Assembly: GCA_007449985.2 (NCBI GenBank)
Contig: VIIQ02000272.1
Span: forward strand, 28,501 to 92,500
DNA: 64,000 nt
Direction: 5' to 3'
From: Desmodesmus armatus
Lineage: Eukaryota; Chlorophyta; Chlorophyceae; Sphaeropleales; Scenedesmaceae
Position 1 is the stretch's first letter; each line of letters starts with the position of its first letter. The notes beneath the pieces are model-generated. The model ran no database searches, was not told the origin of the DNA, and worked only from the letters and a program-made list of their open reading frames with translations. Positions 47,228-58,018 of this stretch are shown piece after piece. Made by a program: the position numbers and the translations under genes.

Positions 47228-47482
47228 TGCGCACCACCACCACCACCCGCACCCCCCCACACACACACATTCACCCACACCTGGGTCAGTGATTGACTTG
47301 CTCAGCTGCTCGTAGTACTGCTTCCTCAGCCGGGCTGAGGTGATGAGGGCCGCACGCTGTGTCTTCCTGTCAGGGAATGTTGCTGCCACAAACTCCCCCA
47401 CACGTGCCAGGGCCCCCTGCTGCTGGATGTACTTGGGGGACTGGAACACCCTGGCACGTGGCACGACCTCTGCATCTGCCAT
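42526..47482 (-). CDS. gldA: glycerol dehydrogenase, iron-type alcohol dehydrogenase family
   Basis: Oxidises glycerol to dihydroxyacetone with NAD+ in bacterial homologues; probably the same here. Exons: 47482-47281, 46612-46514, 46243-46114, 45738-45681, 45289-45253, 44637-44489, 43746-43564, 42798-42526. All phases fit and sum to 1131 nt (376 aa; bacterial GldA is about 367). Motifs in order: [11 protein letters not shown] start; [19 protein letters not shown] (nucleotide-binding glycines); [11 protein letters not shown]; the [15 protein letters not shown] block with the metal-ligand Asp; [23 protein letters not shown] and [13 protein letters not shown] with the two metal-ligand His; a C-terminal helical domain ending LQGE. 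No obvious transit peptide if translation starts at 47482; an in-frame extension upstream lacks ATG. The odd exon 45738-45681/45289-45253 pair is explained in the findings. Each intron has poly-G/C runs. Confidence 0.85.
42985..43258 (-). repeat. two decayed copies of the start of gldA exon 8
   Basis: The acceptor plus the first ~50 nt of the last exon (starts 42798, codes [14 protein letters not shown]) recur from 43043 and 43258, offsets 245 and 215 bp. Both are followed by unrelated, similar-to-each-other intron sequence (GGGGCTTCTCAGGGC). Both keep an AG at the junction. Confidence 0.85.
43925..44020 (-). repeat. decayed copy of the start of gldA exon 7
   Basis: Begins at 44020 after CCAG with GGCCCTCAAGCCAAGG and follows exon 7 (from 43746) for about 95 nt, coding the same residues through ANTLLNGLG before diverging. 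Offset 274 bp. Confidence 0.85.
44700..45030 (-). repeat. two decayed copies of the start of gldA exon 6
   Basis: Exon 6 starts at 44637 ([13 protein letters not shown]...). A copy of about 92 nt starts at 44796 after CTGCAG and a copy of about 38 nt starts at 45030 (junction CCG, no AG). The former codes [18 protein letters not shown] and then diverges at the point where the true exon continues with PPLIASAIG. Confidence 0.85.
45489..45582 (-). repeat. full-length but frameshifted copy of the gldA exon 4/5 segment
   Basis: Reads from an acceptor (CCTCAG) at 45582 to a donor (GCAG|GTGAGA) at 45489: 94 nt, one short of the 95 needed. CCCC replaces CCCCC before GACCTTGTG, giving a stop. It sits between the two half copies used in the model (45738-45681 and 45289-45253). 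Confidence 0.8.
47106..47150 (-). repeat. copy of the end of gldA exon 1 with its donor
   Basis: CTGGGTCAGTGATTGACTTG and the following ~25 nt occur at 47106 and 47281, nearly identical, offset 175 bp. Both abut a GTGTGG donor on the minus strand. The poly-C tract lies between them. Confidence 0.85.
47159..47226. repeat. 68-base C homopolymer
   Basis: Uninterrupted C on the plus strand, hence poly-G in the gldA transcript, in intron 1. Other C runs lie nearby at about 46861-46882, 46940-46978 and 47056-47074. The reported length is likely approximate because such runs are hard to sequence. Confidence 0.8.
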
Positions 47483-48243
47483 TACTGCTTGCAATACTGC
47501 TGCTATTGCTGCTGTTGCTGCTGTGATTGCTCTGGGTAACGCTGCAAGGTGGGCACGTGGTGAACCCACCCTGTGTCACCGACGATGATTAGGTCCGCTT
47601 TTGCCCAAAGGTGATGCTGCTGGCGGATTCGCCCGACTCTATGCTGCTGCAGGATGAAGGCGTTCTGAGAGTTAACCCAGGGGCTTCTGAAGCCCCAGAA
47701 ATCCCAGCAGGCAGGCGAGGTTGGTTCTCAGACAAACAATCAGGTCGTGAGCAGCACTGAAGTGGCTCCCCTGTGATGAAGTGATGATAGGATGGACTTG
47801 CCCCAGCTAGAGCTTGTCAAACAGTTGATGACCAGAAGAGATAACAGCACCACCAATGGGTGCGATGGTAACCCAATGGGTGTGAGGCCTGAGCCAGTGT
47901 GCTGATCCAGCCTTAAGGTGGGGAAGATCACCCAGCACAGGCTGGCACCTATCGGCTATCAGCCAGCCTCATCAGCATATCAAGAAGACTTTGCCACTGA
48001 GTTTGCATTTACTAATTCTCTCCGTCTCCTCTCCTCTCCAATGCTGAGTCAGCAAAGTTTGTAACCACCTTGGTCACCTTGTTGGTGTATCGGAGTGCAG
48101 TCGACGTCTGCCGTGAGTTTACCTGAACATGACCAAAGCTTTCATAGCTTTGTGCCCGTGATCGTGGCAATATTCCGTATCGAACCTTGCTTCGGGCTTC
48201 ACAGTCTCTTGTCTTTCTCTTTCTTCGTTGACTTGTTGCCATC
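47483..48243. promoter_or_regulatory. divergent intergenic region, gldA / DUF819 gene
   Basis: About 760 bp between two head-to-head genes, so both promoters should lie here. No TATA box or known operator stands out. Confidence 0.4.
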
Positions 48244-50314
48244 ATGTGCAGTATATTGCATTCGGGGCGTATGCAGCTGCTCTCGGGGGGCAGGCGCCCA
48301 GCTCTGCATCAGAAGCACCATCTACTGCTGGCCTGCTGTCCCTCATCAGCCATCAAGCCATCACCAGCAACAGCAACTTCTGCATCACGTCGTCTTGGCC
48401 TAGTCTCACCCCAGCATGCTGGATCAAGCAGACTGGGCCCCATACCCTTTGCCGCCCCAGGCAGCAGTAGCAGGCGCAGCAGTAGGCCCAGCACAACACG
48501 GCCGGCAGCATCCTCTGCCGTAGCAGCAGTTTCCTGCAGCCCCTGGAACACCCTGGCAGTCCTTTGCAGCTGCGCAGCAGCTGCCCAAGCAGCAGAGGAG
48601 CACACAGGCTGGGGCCGGCTGCTGTCTGCCCCCCTGCTCACGCTTCTGCTGGCTCTGGCAGCAGCAAGCAGTGGCCTGCTACCCCCCAGCAGCCCTGTGT
48701 ATGATGTGGTGTGGTCCCACCTCATGCCGCTGTCTGTTGCGCTGCTGCTGCTGGAGCATGACGTGAGCGACATCAAGACTACAGGTGGACCTGTGCTGGT
48801 GGCCTTCCTTCTGGGTGCAGGTGAAGTCGAAGGTGGGCCTTTCGTGGCCCTTGTGTCTGTTGAACTCAAGAGTGCATGTGGGATGTGCATGCCTGTGTGT
48901 TGGACGCCACAGCCTGCTGGGGTTTCAGCCTGCATGATGATGCTGTGCGTGCATGAGGGGTGAGGGTACAGGGTGCTGGAGCTGTTTGTCAAAGGTCAAA
49001 TCCTGGTGCATCTTGACCAGCCGCGCTGCCATGACATCCGCCGGTTACCACCAGCACAGGTAGCACACACAGCACACTTCTGCTGCCACAAGGGCTGTGT
49101 CATGGAGGTCCCAACAAGTTCCATATACGTTGCCACTTGTTGAAACGGACGTGGTGAAGGTGCTGCATGCTCTTCGGTCTATCTCTTGTTCTTGGTGGAT
49201 GCAGCGCAACATCTTCCCCAGCCCGCTGGCTCATCTTGCTCATGGCATTCCCACCAAATGACACCCTCCTCGCCTCCTTGTGCGTACACTGTCCTGCGGG
49301 TACACTGTCGTGCAAAGCCACCACCACCCTCGCAAGGCCGGCTGGGTGACAAACAGTCCACTCTGCATGCCACACGCTGGGCGCGTTTCTCACCTGCAGT
49401 CACAAACCTACCGCAAATCCCTCCATTCCCTGAGTAGTCTCGCTGCACATACCGTATCATGCAGGCACCATGGTTGCTGGAGCAGCAGCGGCATGGCTGC
49501 TGGTCAAGCCCGCCATGGCAGCAGCCGCCGGCAGCAGTGCGGCAGCAGCCAAGCTGGCCGCCTGCCTGGTGGCCAGCTACATAGGAGGCTCGGTCAACTT
49601 CGTCGCAGTGGCAGCAGCAACGCAGCTGCCAACGGGCCTTGTGCCTGGGGCCATGGCTGCTGACAACCTCGGCATGCTGCTGCTGCTGGGGCTGCTGATG
49701 GCAGTGCCGCTGCGCGCCCTGCAGCAGCAGCAGGGGAAGCAGCGCGGCAGTATGCTTGCACTCGCTATGGGCGGCGGTGGCAGCAGCGGTGGTGCCGGTG
49801 GTGGTGGCGGGGGTCCTGACAAGCGGCGGCAGCAGGACCGTAAGGTTGCTGGCAGGAAGCTTGCACCCACAGCTGCCGCAGCAGCAGCAGCAGCAGGGGC
49901 AGGGGATGCAGCAGGTGCTGGTGGGACTGAGGAGGGGCCACTGGGGCTTGACGGCTCTCCGTTGCTGACGGAGCCTCCCCCTCAGTATGAGGTGTCTGCT
50001 TGCCTCGAGGAGACCAGCCATGGGGAAAACTACACGCGTGTGCTGCCGATACTGCCTAGACGTGACAGCTCTGGTGCCAGCAGCAGCAGCAAGGGCGCTG
50101 GCAGCGCCAGCAGCAGCAGCAAGGGCAAATCGAGTGACGGCAGTGACAGCAGCAGCAGCAGCGATGACGAATGGGTTGCGCTGGATGGGTCTCTGCTGCT
50201 GACACAGCCTCCCTCAGAGGCTGAGATGGCTTCAGCAGTGCAGGAGTCCAGGCAGGGGATCAACTACACACGTGTGCTGCCAGTGCTGCCAAAACCTGGC
50301 AGCGTTGGGACAGC

Positions 50315-50357
<43 letters not shown>

Positions 50358-51856
50358 GGGGTGACAGTGGTGGTGGTGGGGAGTGCGATGTGTTTGGTCT
50401 GGATGGGGAGTGCCTGCTCACTGAGCCCCCTTCAGCGTCAGATGTGGCAGCACTAGTGCAGGAGGTGGCTAAGGGGGACAACTACACCCGTGTGCTGCCA
50501 GTGCTGCCAAAGATGGACGCAACCAGCAGCAGCAAAGGCGGCAGCAGCAGCAGCAGCAAGGCGGCATCCACGCCAGCAGCAGCAGGTCCAGGCAGCGGCG
50601 TCGGGAAGTGTGGGGGTTGCCCTGCCAGCGGGGTGACTGCTCAGGACAGCAACCCCCTCCTCACCCGCGCGCCAGGCACTGAGGATGCCATCTCCAGCAT
50701 CGCTGCTGCGATGGACGGGCACCAGCAGATCAGGGCACCGCCCAAACCCCAGTCAGCAGCAAGCTTCACTACCAGCTTCGGCGGCGGTGGCAGCAGTGCG
50801 GCAGCCGCCGGCAGCAGTGGCAGCAATGGGCGGGGTTACAACAGTCAGAGGGGGACTGATGGGCTGCTGGAGGGGTGTGGGTGCTGCTCTGAGGCTCTGG
50901 ATGCCATTGCTGCCGCCTCGCCGCCTCCTGCTGCCCTGTCGCGTGGCAGCAATGCGGCAGCCGCCGGCAGCAGTGGCAGCAATGACGCTGTGGGGCTGGA
51001 TGGGTCACCGCTGCTGACGGAGCCTCCCTCACAGCTGGAGGTGGCGGTGTGCTTGGAGGAGACCAGCCACGGGGATAACCACACACGCATGCTGCCGGTG
51101 CTGCCTAACACCGGCAGCAAGGGCAGCCGCAAAGCCAGCAGCGGCAGCAGCGACAGCAGCATGGCTAGCGGCAGCAGCAGCGGCAGCGGTGCGTTGGCCT
51201 TGGATGGCTCCCTGCTGCTGACCGAGGAGCCTGACAGTGACAGCCTGGCAGCGGCGGCAGCAGCAGCAGCAGCAGCCGCCGGCAGCAGTGGCAGCAGTGT
51301 GACGGTGTCACCCCTGGTGTCGGGTGAGTTTGAGCTGCTGGTGTCACTCGACAAAAGCAGCTTGATGCAGCGGCTGCGCCGGCAGCAGCAGAAGGCGGAG
51401 CGCAGGCAGCAGAAGCAGGTGGTGTCAGTCGCTGGTGTGGTGGGCAGCACCCGCAGCAGCAGCAAGCGGGCACAGGGTGTCAGCAGCAGTGACAGCAGCA
51501 GCACCAGCAGCAGTGATGATGAGTGGGTGGCATTGGATGGCTCCCCGCTGCTGACTCAGCCTCCTACACAGCAGGAGGTGTCTGCTTGCCTAGAGGAGAC
51601 CAGCCATGGGGACAACCACACTCGCATGCTGCCGGTGCTGCCCAAACCCGGCAGCAGCAGCCGCGATGGCAGCGACAGCAGCGGCGGCAGTGAGTGCGAC
51701 GTGTTTGGTCCAGACGGAGAGTGTCTGCTGACGGAGCCCCCGTCAGCGTCAGATGTGGCAGCACTTGTGCAAGAGGCCGCGCGGGGTGACAACTACATTC
51801 GCGTCCTGCCAGTGCTGCCAAAGACGAAGGACACAGCCACCAGCAGCAGCAGCAAG

Positions 51857-51903
<47 letters not shown>

Positions 51904-52681
51904 AGACAGGGATGATGACAGCAGCAGTGGTGGGGGCATGGGAGGTGGCGGGGGCAGTGCAGCCGCGGCCAGCGCTCAGTCCGTTCCACAGGCGGCCCCC
52001 TCCACCCAGCCTGCGCCCAGCCCGAGCACTACTAACAGCAGCAGCAGCAGCAGCGGCAGCAGCGCTGGTGGTGGACTGCTGACAGCAAGCTCAGCTGCAG
52101 CAGCAGTGGCTGCTGCTGCTGTAGCTGCTGCTGCTGCGCATGAGCTGGCTACATTCCTCAACGCTCCTGCGCTGCACCAGCTGCTGCTGGGCGCCATTGC
52201 TGTTGGCATCTCTGCTGCCGCCACAGCAGCACACAGGACGATGTATGCCACCCCCGCACCATCCTCACTATCATCATCAGCTGCAGCAGCAGTAGTCAGG
52301 GATGCTGGTCCCTTTGCAGGGTCCTCCCAGCTGGGTCAGGTGTTGGTGGGGGTGTTTTTCGCAGCCCTGGGCGCCTCCTGCTGCTGCCCCCTGTCAACCC
52401 TGAGGTGCTGTGTGCCTCTCCTAGGCTTCATTGCTGTCATGGCAGCAACCCACTGGTCCTTACTGTGGGCCCTGGGGGGTAGGGTGCTGGGTCTAGAGCC
52501 CGAGGTGCTGATGTGTGGCTCTGCGGCAGCGATCGGGGGGCCTGCTACTGCTGCGGGATTGGCAGCAGCGCGGGGTTGGGGTCAGCTGGTGCAGCCGTCG
52601 CTGCTGTGCGGCAGCTTGGGGTATGCAGTGGGGACAGGGGCGGGGCTGCTGCTTGCACACACCTTGGGGGTGATGCCTTGA
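48244..52681 (+). CDS. DUF819 family membrane protein with a giant repeat-containing loop
   Basis: Exon 1 is 48244-48820 (donor G|GTGAAG) and exon 2 is 49465-52681, phase 1, about 1260 aa (family members are about 400). The first ~95 residues are Ser/Arg/Ala-rich, like a plastid transit peptide. The N-terminal half has hydrophobic helices with SSPVYDVVWSHLMPLSVALL, then LVASYIGGSVNFVAVA and AMAADNLGM, all DUF819 hallmarks. The C-terminal half (from about 52130) has SAAAIGGPATAAGLAAARGW and GYAVGTGAGLLLA. Between them, about 780 residues (roughly 49740-52090) are Ser/Gly/Ala-rich with repeated ~40-residue motifs. Plant homologues are predicted plastid membrane proteins of unknown transport role. 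One base appears missing in GGG at 50307-50309: upstream reading turns to poly-Ala and stops at 50456, while repeats continue in the other frame. Confidence 0.8.
49941..51830 (+). repeat. protein repeat: LDGSPLLTEPPS...LPVLPK units
   Basis: Eight units, coding starts near 49941, 50175, 50393, 50631 (degenerate), 50989, 51189 (partial), 51526 and 51703. Consensus: LDGSPLLTEPPS, about 4 variable residues, V..CLEETSHGDN, then YTRVLPVLPK. Two subtypes alternate: one with ETSHGDNHTRM, one with ECLLTEPPSASDVAALVQE. Linkers are Ser/Gly runs, often ending in SSDDEW or SECDV. Confidence 0.9.
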
Positions 52682-53763
52682 TGTTTTTGGGTTGAGGTTT
52701 TTCAATAGTCTTTGCTAGTTTTCAGGGCTGGCTTGACGTAGTATGTGTGCTTTGGCTCAAGCCGTCCAGCTGGTGATAGGCCCAGTGTGCAGCTGTTTTG
52801 GTTGGTGGGCTGCAAGTGATGGTTCTGGAAACTTCTGCAGGTGGTGCTGTTATGTTTGTGTGGATGTCGGGTCAGTGTGTATTGTCAGTGTGGCAGGCAG
52901 CTAACCTGTGAGTTACTGCCCTGGTGGCACGCGGGTTGTTGGTTGTGCTGTGGTGTGTAGGTGGGGTGTGGAGTTTCGGGGAGGGTGGGGTAGGGTGCAG
53001 GGCGTGTGTCATGTTTGAAGCTCTGTGTGCTTGTGCTGCATGCAGCAGCTTGGGACTGCATGTGCATCTACAAACACAAGAAATGCTGTCCCTGCTGCCC
53101 TTCTGGGTGGCTGTGGATGTTTCCTTCTTTGGGCTGGCTGTGGATGTTTCCTTCTTTGGGCTGTAGTTCAGCAGGTTGGCACCAGACAGGCCTTTAGTCA
53201 AGTGTTGCATTGCTGCATATTGCAGCAGCTTCAAGTCCTCAGCGTTAGGTCCCCAGCGCAAGGCGGCAACCTGCTTGAAGCAAGGCAAGGACTATAAGTT
53301 ACGCAGGGCAGTGCAGCAACCTTGCATGTCCCGCTGTGGCGCACACTGGCGCGCTGTCGAATCTGTTAGTGGTGTTACCTTGTGTGTACAATGCACCCAT
53401 CGCCCTGCTGCATGCAGCTTTTGTGTTGCCCTGCCGCTGACAGCAACCCCCCCCACTGCATTAGCTTTCTTGTATGGCTGGTAGCTGATGTTGGGCAGGG
53501 TCCCCAAGCTGGGTTTTTTTTGGGGGAGTATGTTACATGGACATTTTCGCCAAACAACAATGGCATTGCCCACCAGGATCGAGCCAGGTGAACCTCATAA
53601 GTTGTCTCCCCTGCGGTGGTTTGCACCACCTACACCGGGTTGACCAAAGAAGGCAGAACCACCAGAATTGCAGCAAGTGCCAGCCATGCTAGGAACCTAT
53701 TGTGTGCAGAGATGAGGGCAGGCAACTATACCAGTATGGACACAAGAAACAGAACAAAGTCAG
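52682..53763. other. spacer between the DUF819 gene and the LINE fragment
   Basis: No gene recognised. Contains two perfect 27-bp tandem copies (53109-53135, 53136-53162), and a T run at 53513-53520 that could be the A-tail of the LINE on the other strand. Confidence 0.45.
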
Positions 53764-55032
53764 TCAAATACCCATAGTAAGGCCAAGCAAGCGTGCTCTG
53801 CGCACTTTCATTTTGTACAAAGTGTGTGCCAGGGCCGACTGTTCGGCATGTTGAAACACAGTAGCAACACAATCTTGGTCACCCAACTGGACTGAAGCCG
53901 GGTCAGCAAAGGCTGGGCAGGCGGTGCGCAGATCATCATACACGGGACATTCAAGAATGAAGTGCTTTAGATCTTCAACATTGTTGCTGGTGCCAGTACG
54001 GGCCAGCACAGCAGCGCGGTTGGCCAGCGAAGCGTCCTGACCAGAGCACAAACGACAGATGCGATCCGCCCTTGGGACAGACTCCCTACGCTTGCGACCC
54101 TGCTCAATTTCAAGATGTGCAGAGCCAACACGCAACTGCGCCAGGTTTTGTGCCACGTTGAAAGACAAGCACAACTTCATATGCGGGGCTGCATGGTCTC
54201 TAGAGAAAGGATCAAAGCCAGGGTCAAGAGGGTATACCCATGCATGGTGTGTAAGCCTGTGAATGCCGGCAGACGGTGCAGTGCGAGGGCTGCCTTCTGT
54301 AAGACCCTGCCACCTATCACGGAACAGGCCAGCCAAGGCAGCCTGCACAGCTGACTCCTGCCACCGCTGCTGCAACACCCACTCCAAAGGCTGCTGCCGC
54401 CAGCTACTATCAAGGAGCTGCAAGCCAGACATAGTGTGCAACACACCATACGACCAGCAACGCTGACAGCCATCCAAGGCCAACATAACGTCCTCGCGCC
54501 ACACACAACTGGCCAGTGACCTGGGCTCCTCATCACGCGAATCCGACAGCTTGGTCCACCACCGCGCAGCCAGGACTACCCAGTGGTACATGACGGGAAT
54601 GCGGTGCAGGTCCCGGTATAATACATCCTTGGCAACCCCTTTGATGGATCCTGTCATGATCCTCAGGAACGAGGTGTGCACACTCTCGGCTTGTGTGTCG
54701 TACGGTGCGGAGTGCAGGCGCTTCACAAACATTGCCGGGCCCCAGATATGCGACGCATATGACAACACAGGCTCGACCAAAATATCAAACATTCTGCACT
54801 TGATGTCAAACTGGGTGAGGCAAGCCCGACGACAGCGCGTCAGCATGGCATGCATGGCTTTGCTGCCGGAAACTGCCAGCGCGTCCGACGCCCCCAGAAG
54901 CCCCCGAGTGGCATGCACACGCACGCCCAGATACACGTACTCTGATTGCAGCGCAATTTCACGGCCCCGAAACACAAGGCGAAACCCTGCAGGCACCCTC
55001 ACCCTGTTTTGTGCAGGTGTCACTGCATGCAT
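53764..55032 (-). mobile_element. LINE (non-LTR retrotransposon) ORF2 C-terminal region, 5' truncated
   Basis: One 422-codon open frame. The N-terminal part has YVYLGVRVHATRGLLG and FDILVEPVLSYASHIWGP, the conserved segments after the polymerase domain of LINE reverse transcriptases. Then LRIMTGSIKG and LHRIPVMYHWVVLAARWW. Near the C-terminus lies a zinc-knuckle-like ICRLCSG...DLKHFILECPVYDDLR. Polymerase and endonuclease domains are absent, as in typical 5'-truncated LINE copies. The lack of stops suggests recent insertion. Element ends and target duplication were not resolved; the Met at 55032 is an internal codon of the original protein. Confidence 0.82.
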
Positions 55033-56752
55033 GACCTTTCATTCACGCAGGTCACAGTTGTGTGGTGGGCAAGGGTTTGAAATATGTTCTGGTATGTTTT
55101 GTCATGCACAGCAGGCTGCAGGGGTGTGGATGGAAGGTGGTGTCACCCAGCTCGCAGGTGGTGTGTTGATCAGCAGGTGCAGCCCACCGCTGACCACCAT
55201 CTTAGGTGGTATCTGCTCTTTGGCTCTCGCAAACCACCCTTGTGCATTGGCAATGCCAGCCCTGATTCTTGGGCTGTGCAGGCCATCCACCTGCGGGGCT
55301 GCGCCTGTGTTTTGGTTTGGAATGCGAGCGGATGGGGTGGTTTTGATGAGTGAGAGTCAGGAGATTTGGCGGTTGGGTGTAGTGGTTGGTGTCTGGGTTT
55401 ACGATGCAGCTGGCCGTTGTGGGCGCTGCCTGCATTACAACGGCCAATGAAGGTCAGCACACCCACAAGCTTGGTTGGTTGGCTTTTGATCCCAGCGGGG
55501 ATGGCGAAGACCGTCTAGCTGTTTGCGTGACATGCACCCACAAGCCTGGAGGGTGAGTGCTATGTGCTTTTGTGTGCTCTGTTGGTGCTGTCAGCTGGTG
55601 GCCAGGCTGCTGGCCCCTTCTGCTTGCTTTGGCTGCCAGCACATGCAACTGTTTGTATGCGAGATGGTGGCCTTGTCAGCGGAGATGCACCGGCATTGTG
55701 CATTGATCCTTACAGCACTTGTGGTGCATAGTGGCAGCTGGCTGGTGGTTTGTGGTGAAGATCAGTGTGTGTGCATGTGAGGGGTTGTCAGCATGCTGAA
55801 TCAGTTCCACGTGTGGTGTGTAGCTGCTGGTCGTGCTGTGTTGTTCTGTTTGGAAGAGTGGTGCCTGTGTTTGGCTGCATGTGGGAAGTGGGGATCAGCG
55901 GCTGATGTCGTGGTAATATGCACACTCGCAGTATCACATTAATGCATTGGCTAGTTGCAGAGAACGTGTAACGATCAAACATCAAAACGGCTCACATTTC
56001 CCGCGTTACCAGGGAAGGTCGCTAGAAGGTCGACCACAGACGCTTGAGGAGTGTTTGCAGGCTGCGGTCTAAGACTATGAAGACTCCTCAATTATATATG
56101 ATTACGCATGTCCGTTTATCAAGTGCGTAGAGTCAAACCTTGCCTTGTCACTACTGCTGTAAAGTTCCGGGACACTGCTGAATCGTCTGCTGCAGTACAG
56201 TCATTTGCTGCCAAAGCTGGCAATATACATTGCAAATGCAGACTAATTTTGGAACTTGCCGAAGGCTGCTGGTCGCTCTGAGGGCTCTGCAGGTCGCTTT
56301 TGCTGGTGATAGCTGCTGTTGCGTGTGCTGTGCCGAGCTATCACTCTGCTTTTTCGCATTACGGGCATTGTGGCATGTAGCGCAGGTGTTGGGTCTCTTA
56401 GTTGGCTATAACTGTCCCTGGCAAGCTTGAAGTGCCCGTGGGTTTGTTGCCACACCCACCGACATGCACCTACACCCATCCGCACCTGCCTACGTGCATT
56501 GCCAAGACTTGCCGACATGCAAACGGCTGTGCTGCCTGCTGTTGACGATACATCAGCCTTTGGGCACTTGGAGCATGCTGTAATATTCATTAGAAACGCT
56601 TGTAAGCGACTCCGAAGGCTGTTGCGGTTGCCTCTGCTGCACTTTGGCAGGTGCTGGCATGTGTTGTCATCATAGTTGACACATCTGTTGGTGTCTCGAT
56701 GTTGACGCTGCACAGCACGAATGCTACTCTTGAGCAGCAGCAACAAAGCGGC
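55033..56752. other. 1.7 kb without a recognisable gene
   Basis: No domain or convincing exon chain on either strand. The right end presumably includes the promoter and 5' UTR of the membrane-protein gene that follows. Confidence 0.4.
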
Positions 56753-58018
56753 ATGGTGAGTTTGTGCAAACTGGCAGGGCTGCAGAGCTCCATGCTGGCT
56801 GTGTGCAGAGGGCTACAGCGCTACACACTCAGCCGCTGAGTTCGAAGCCCCCTTACGCTGCAGCAGCAAACCTCCGCAGGCGACACCACACGATTACAAC
56901 CAAGCGATGACTGCTGGGAGAGCATTGCACTGGTCAAGGTATCACAGTGCAAGCGGCTGGCTCAGGCCCTACAGTGCTCAATAGACCCACTTAGAGTGGC
57001 GCTGCACAGGGGAGTCCAGGGCAGTGACATGGAACCACTAGCCGTTGATGATCAACCCGGTTCAGTGAAGGTGCCCTTGTTGAGATCAGTTGCTCCGCCC
57101 CCCTCTCAACACTCGCCTTGTTGCAGGTTGCTCTGGGTGTTGTGGGCATTGTGTGTGGTTCTGCTTGTGAGTAACATCACTCACTGACACACAACTTGTT
57201 GTGTTCTGATGCCTTGCAACCGGTTGCAATCATCGTACCATACAGTGCAGAGTAGCTGAGGTGAGGTAATGTCTGTCATGCGTCGATCGGATCATCATGA
57301 TGTGTGGGACACAGTCACCGCAACTGCTTGAGGAAGCTGAAGCAAGCATGTGTCTGATTCGCTTGTGCTTCTTGCTGGTGCAGGCCTGATCTGCAGCTGT
57401 GCCCTCTTGTCCTTCAGTGCCTGGCACACCCATCCAAGCGTATCACACATCCGCTGCTCCCTAATCCTGGACTGCATCTGGACTATCGTTTGGCTTGCGG
57501 TGCTGACGGTGCGCATCTTCGACCTTCATTACACCCTCAACTGCGCCCCAAGCATGCTGATGAAGGCAGTCAACCTTGCCGCAGTTGTTGTGCTCTTACT
57601 TACGTACCTGGTAGCTGCTGGCGTTAGCGGCTGGGCATATGACACCCTTCAGCACAGCAGCAGGCAGCAACACATCACTGACGTCATGATGATGCGCTGT
57701 GGCGGCCACCGTCTAGTAGACCTGGAGGCAGCAAGGGTGCAGTGTGTCACACACACAGTGTGGCACCCCATCATGTCAGACTGTACAGGACCTGCGGCTG
57801 GGCATGCAGTGGGTGAGGGGAGTCCGAGTGTGACCCAGCTGACGTCACACTGCCCCTGCATGCCAACCGGCTGGCACTGGTACCACCCTTGGTGCGATAG
57901 CAGCCACAAATGTCAAGGAGCACGTGCGGTGGTGCAGCCGCAAGCTCATGTGCCACGGCCACCGCCTGGTGTGCTCCCACCAAGCCTTCGTCAGCAGGGG
58001 AAGCCGGGCAAATGCTAG
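56753..58018 (+). CDS. small multi-pass membrane protein, paralogue A
   Basis: Model: ATG at 56753-56755 directly followed by donor GTGAGT; exon 2 is 57127-57166 (exactly 40 nt); exon 3 from 57384. Phases 0 then 1 fit. The protein reads M-VALGVVGIVCGSACLICSC..., with hydrophobic segments there (TM1), CSLILDCIWTIVWLAVLTVR (TM2) and NLAAVVVLLLTYLVAAGVSG (TM3). The layout recalls MARVEL or tetraspan-like proteins, but no family motif is certain. After about residue 110 the sequence is hydrophilic and may run into another intron, so the end at 58018 is only the first stop in frame. Additional coding upstream of 56753 is possible (LEQQQQSG precedes the Met in frame). Paralogue of the gene at 60697-61568. 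Confidence 0.5.

Noticed and set aside
49179..50021. 280-codon minus-strand open frame
   Set aside because: Antisense shadow of the DUF819 exon, composed of His/Cys/Gln runs from complement of GCA repeats.
49460..50456. Treating the DUF819 locus as two separate genes divided at 50456
   Set aside because: The repeat motif continues unbroken across the frame change and the two halves of one membrane domain lie on either side.
54551..55450. 299-codon plus-strand open frame
   Set aside because: Antisense of the LINE ORF; no domain, while the minus strand shows clear LINE motifs.
57234..57270. Ten-nucleotide microexon between exons of membrane protein A
   Set aside because: It would introduce an in-frame TGA; the 40-nt exon at 57127-57166 solves the phase without it.
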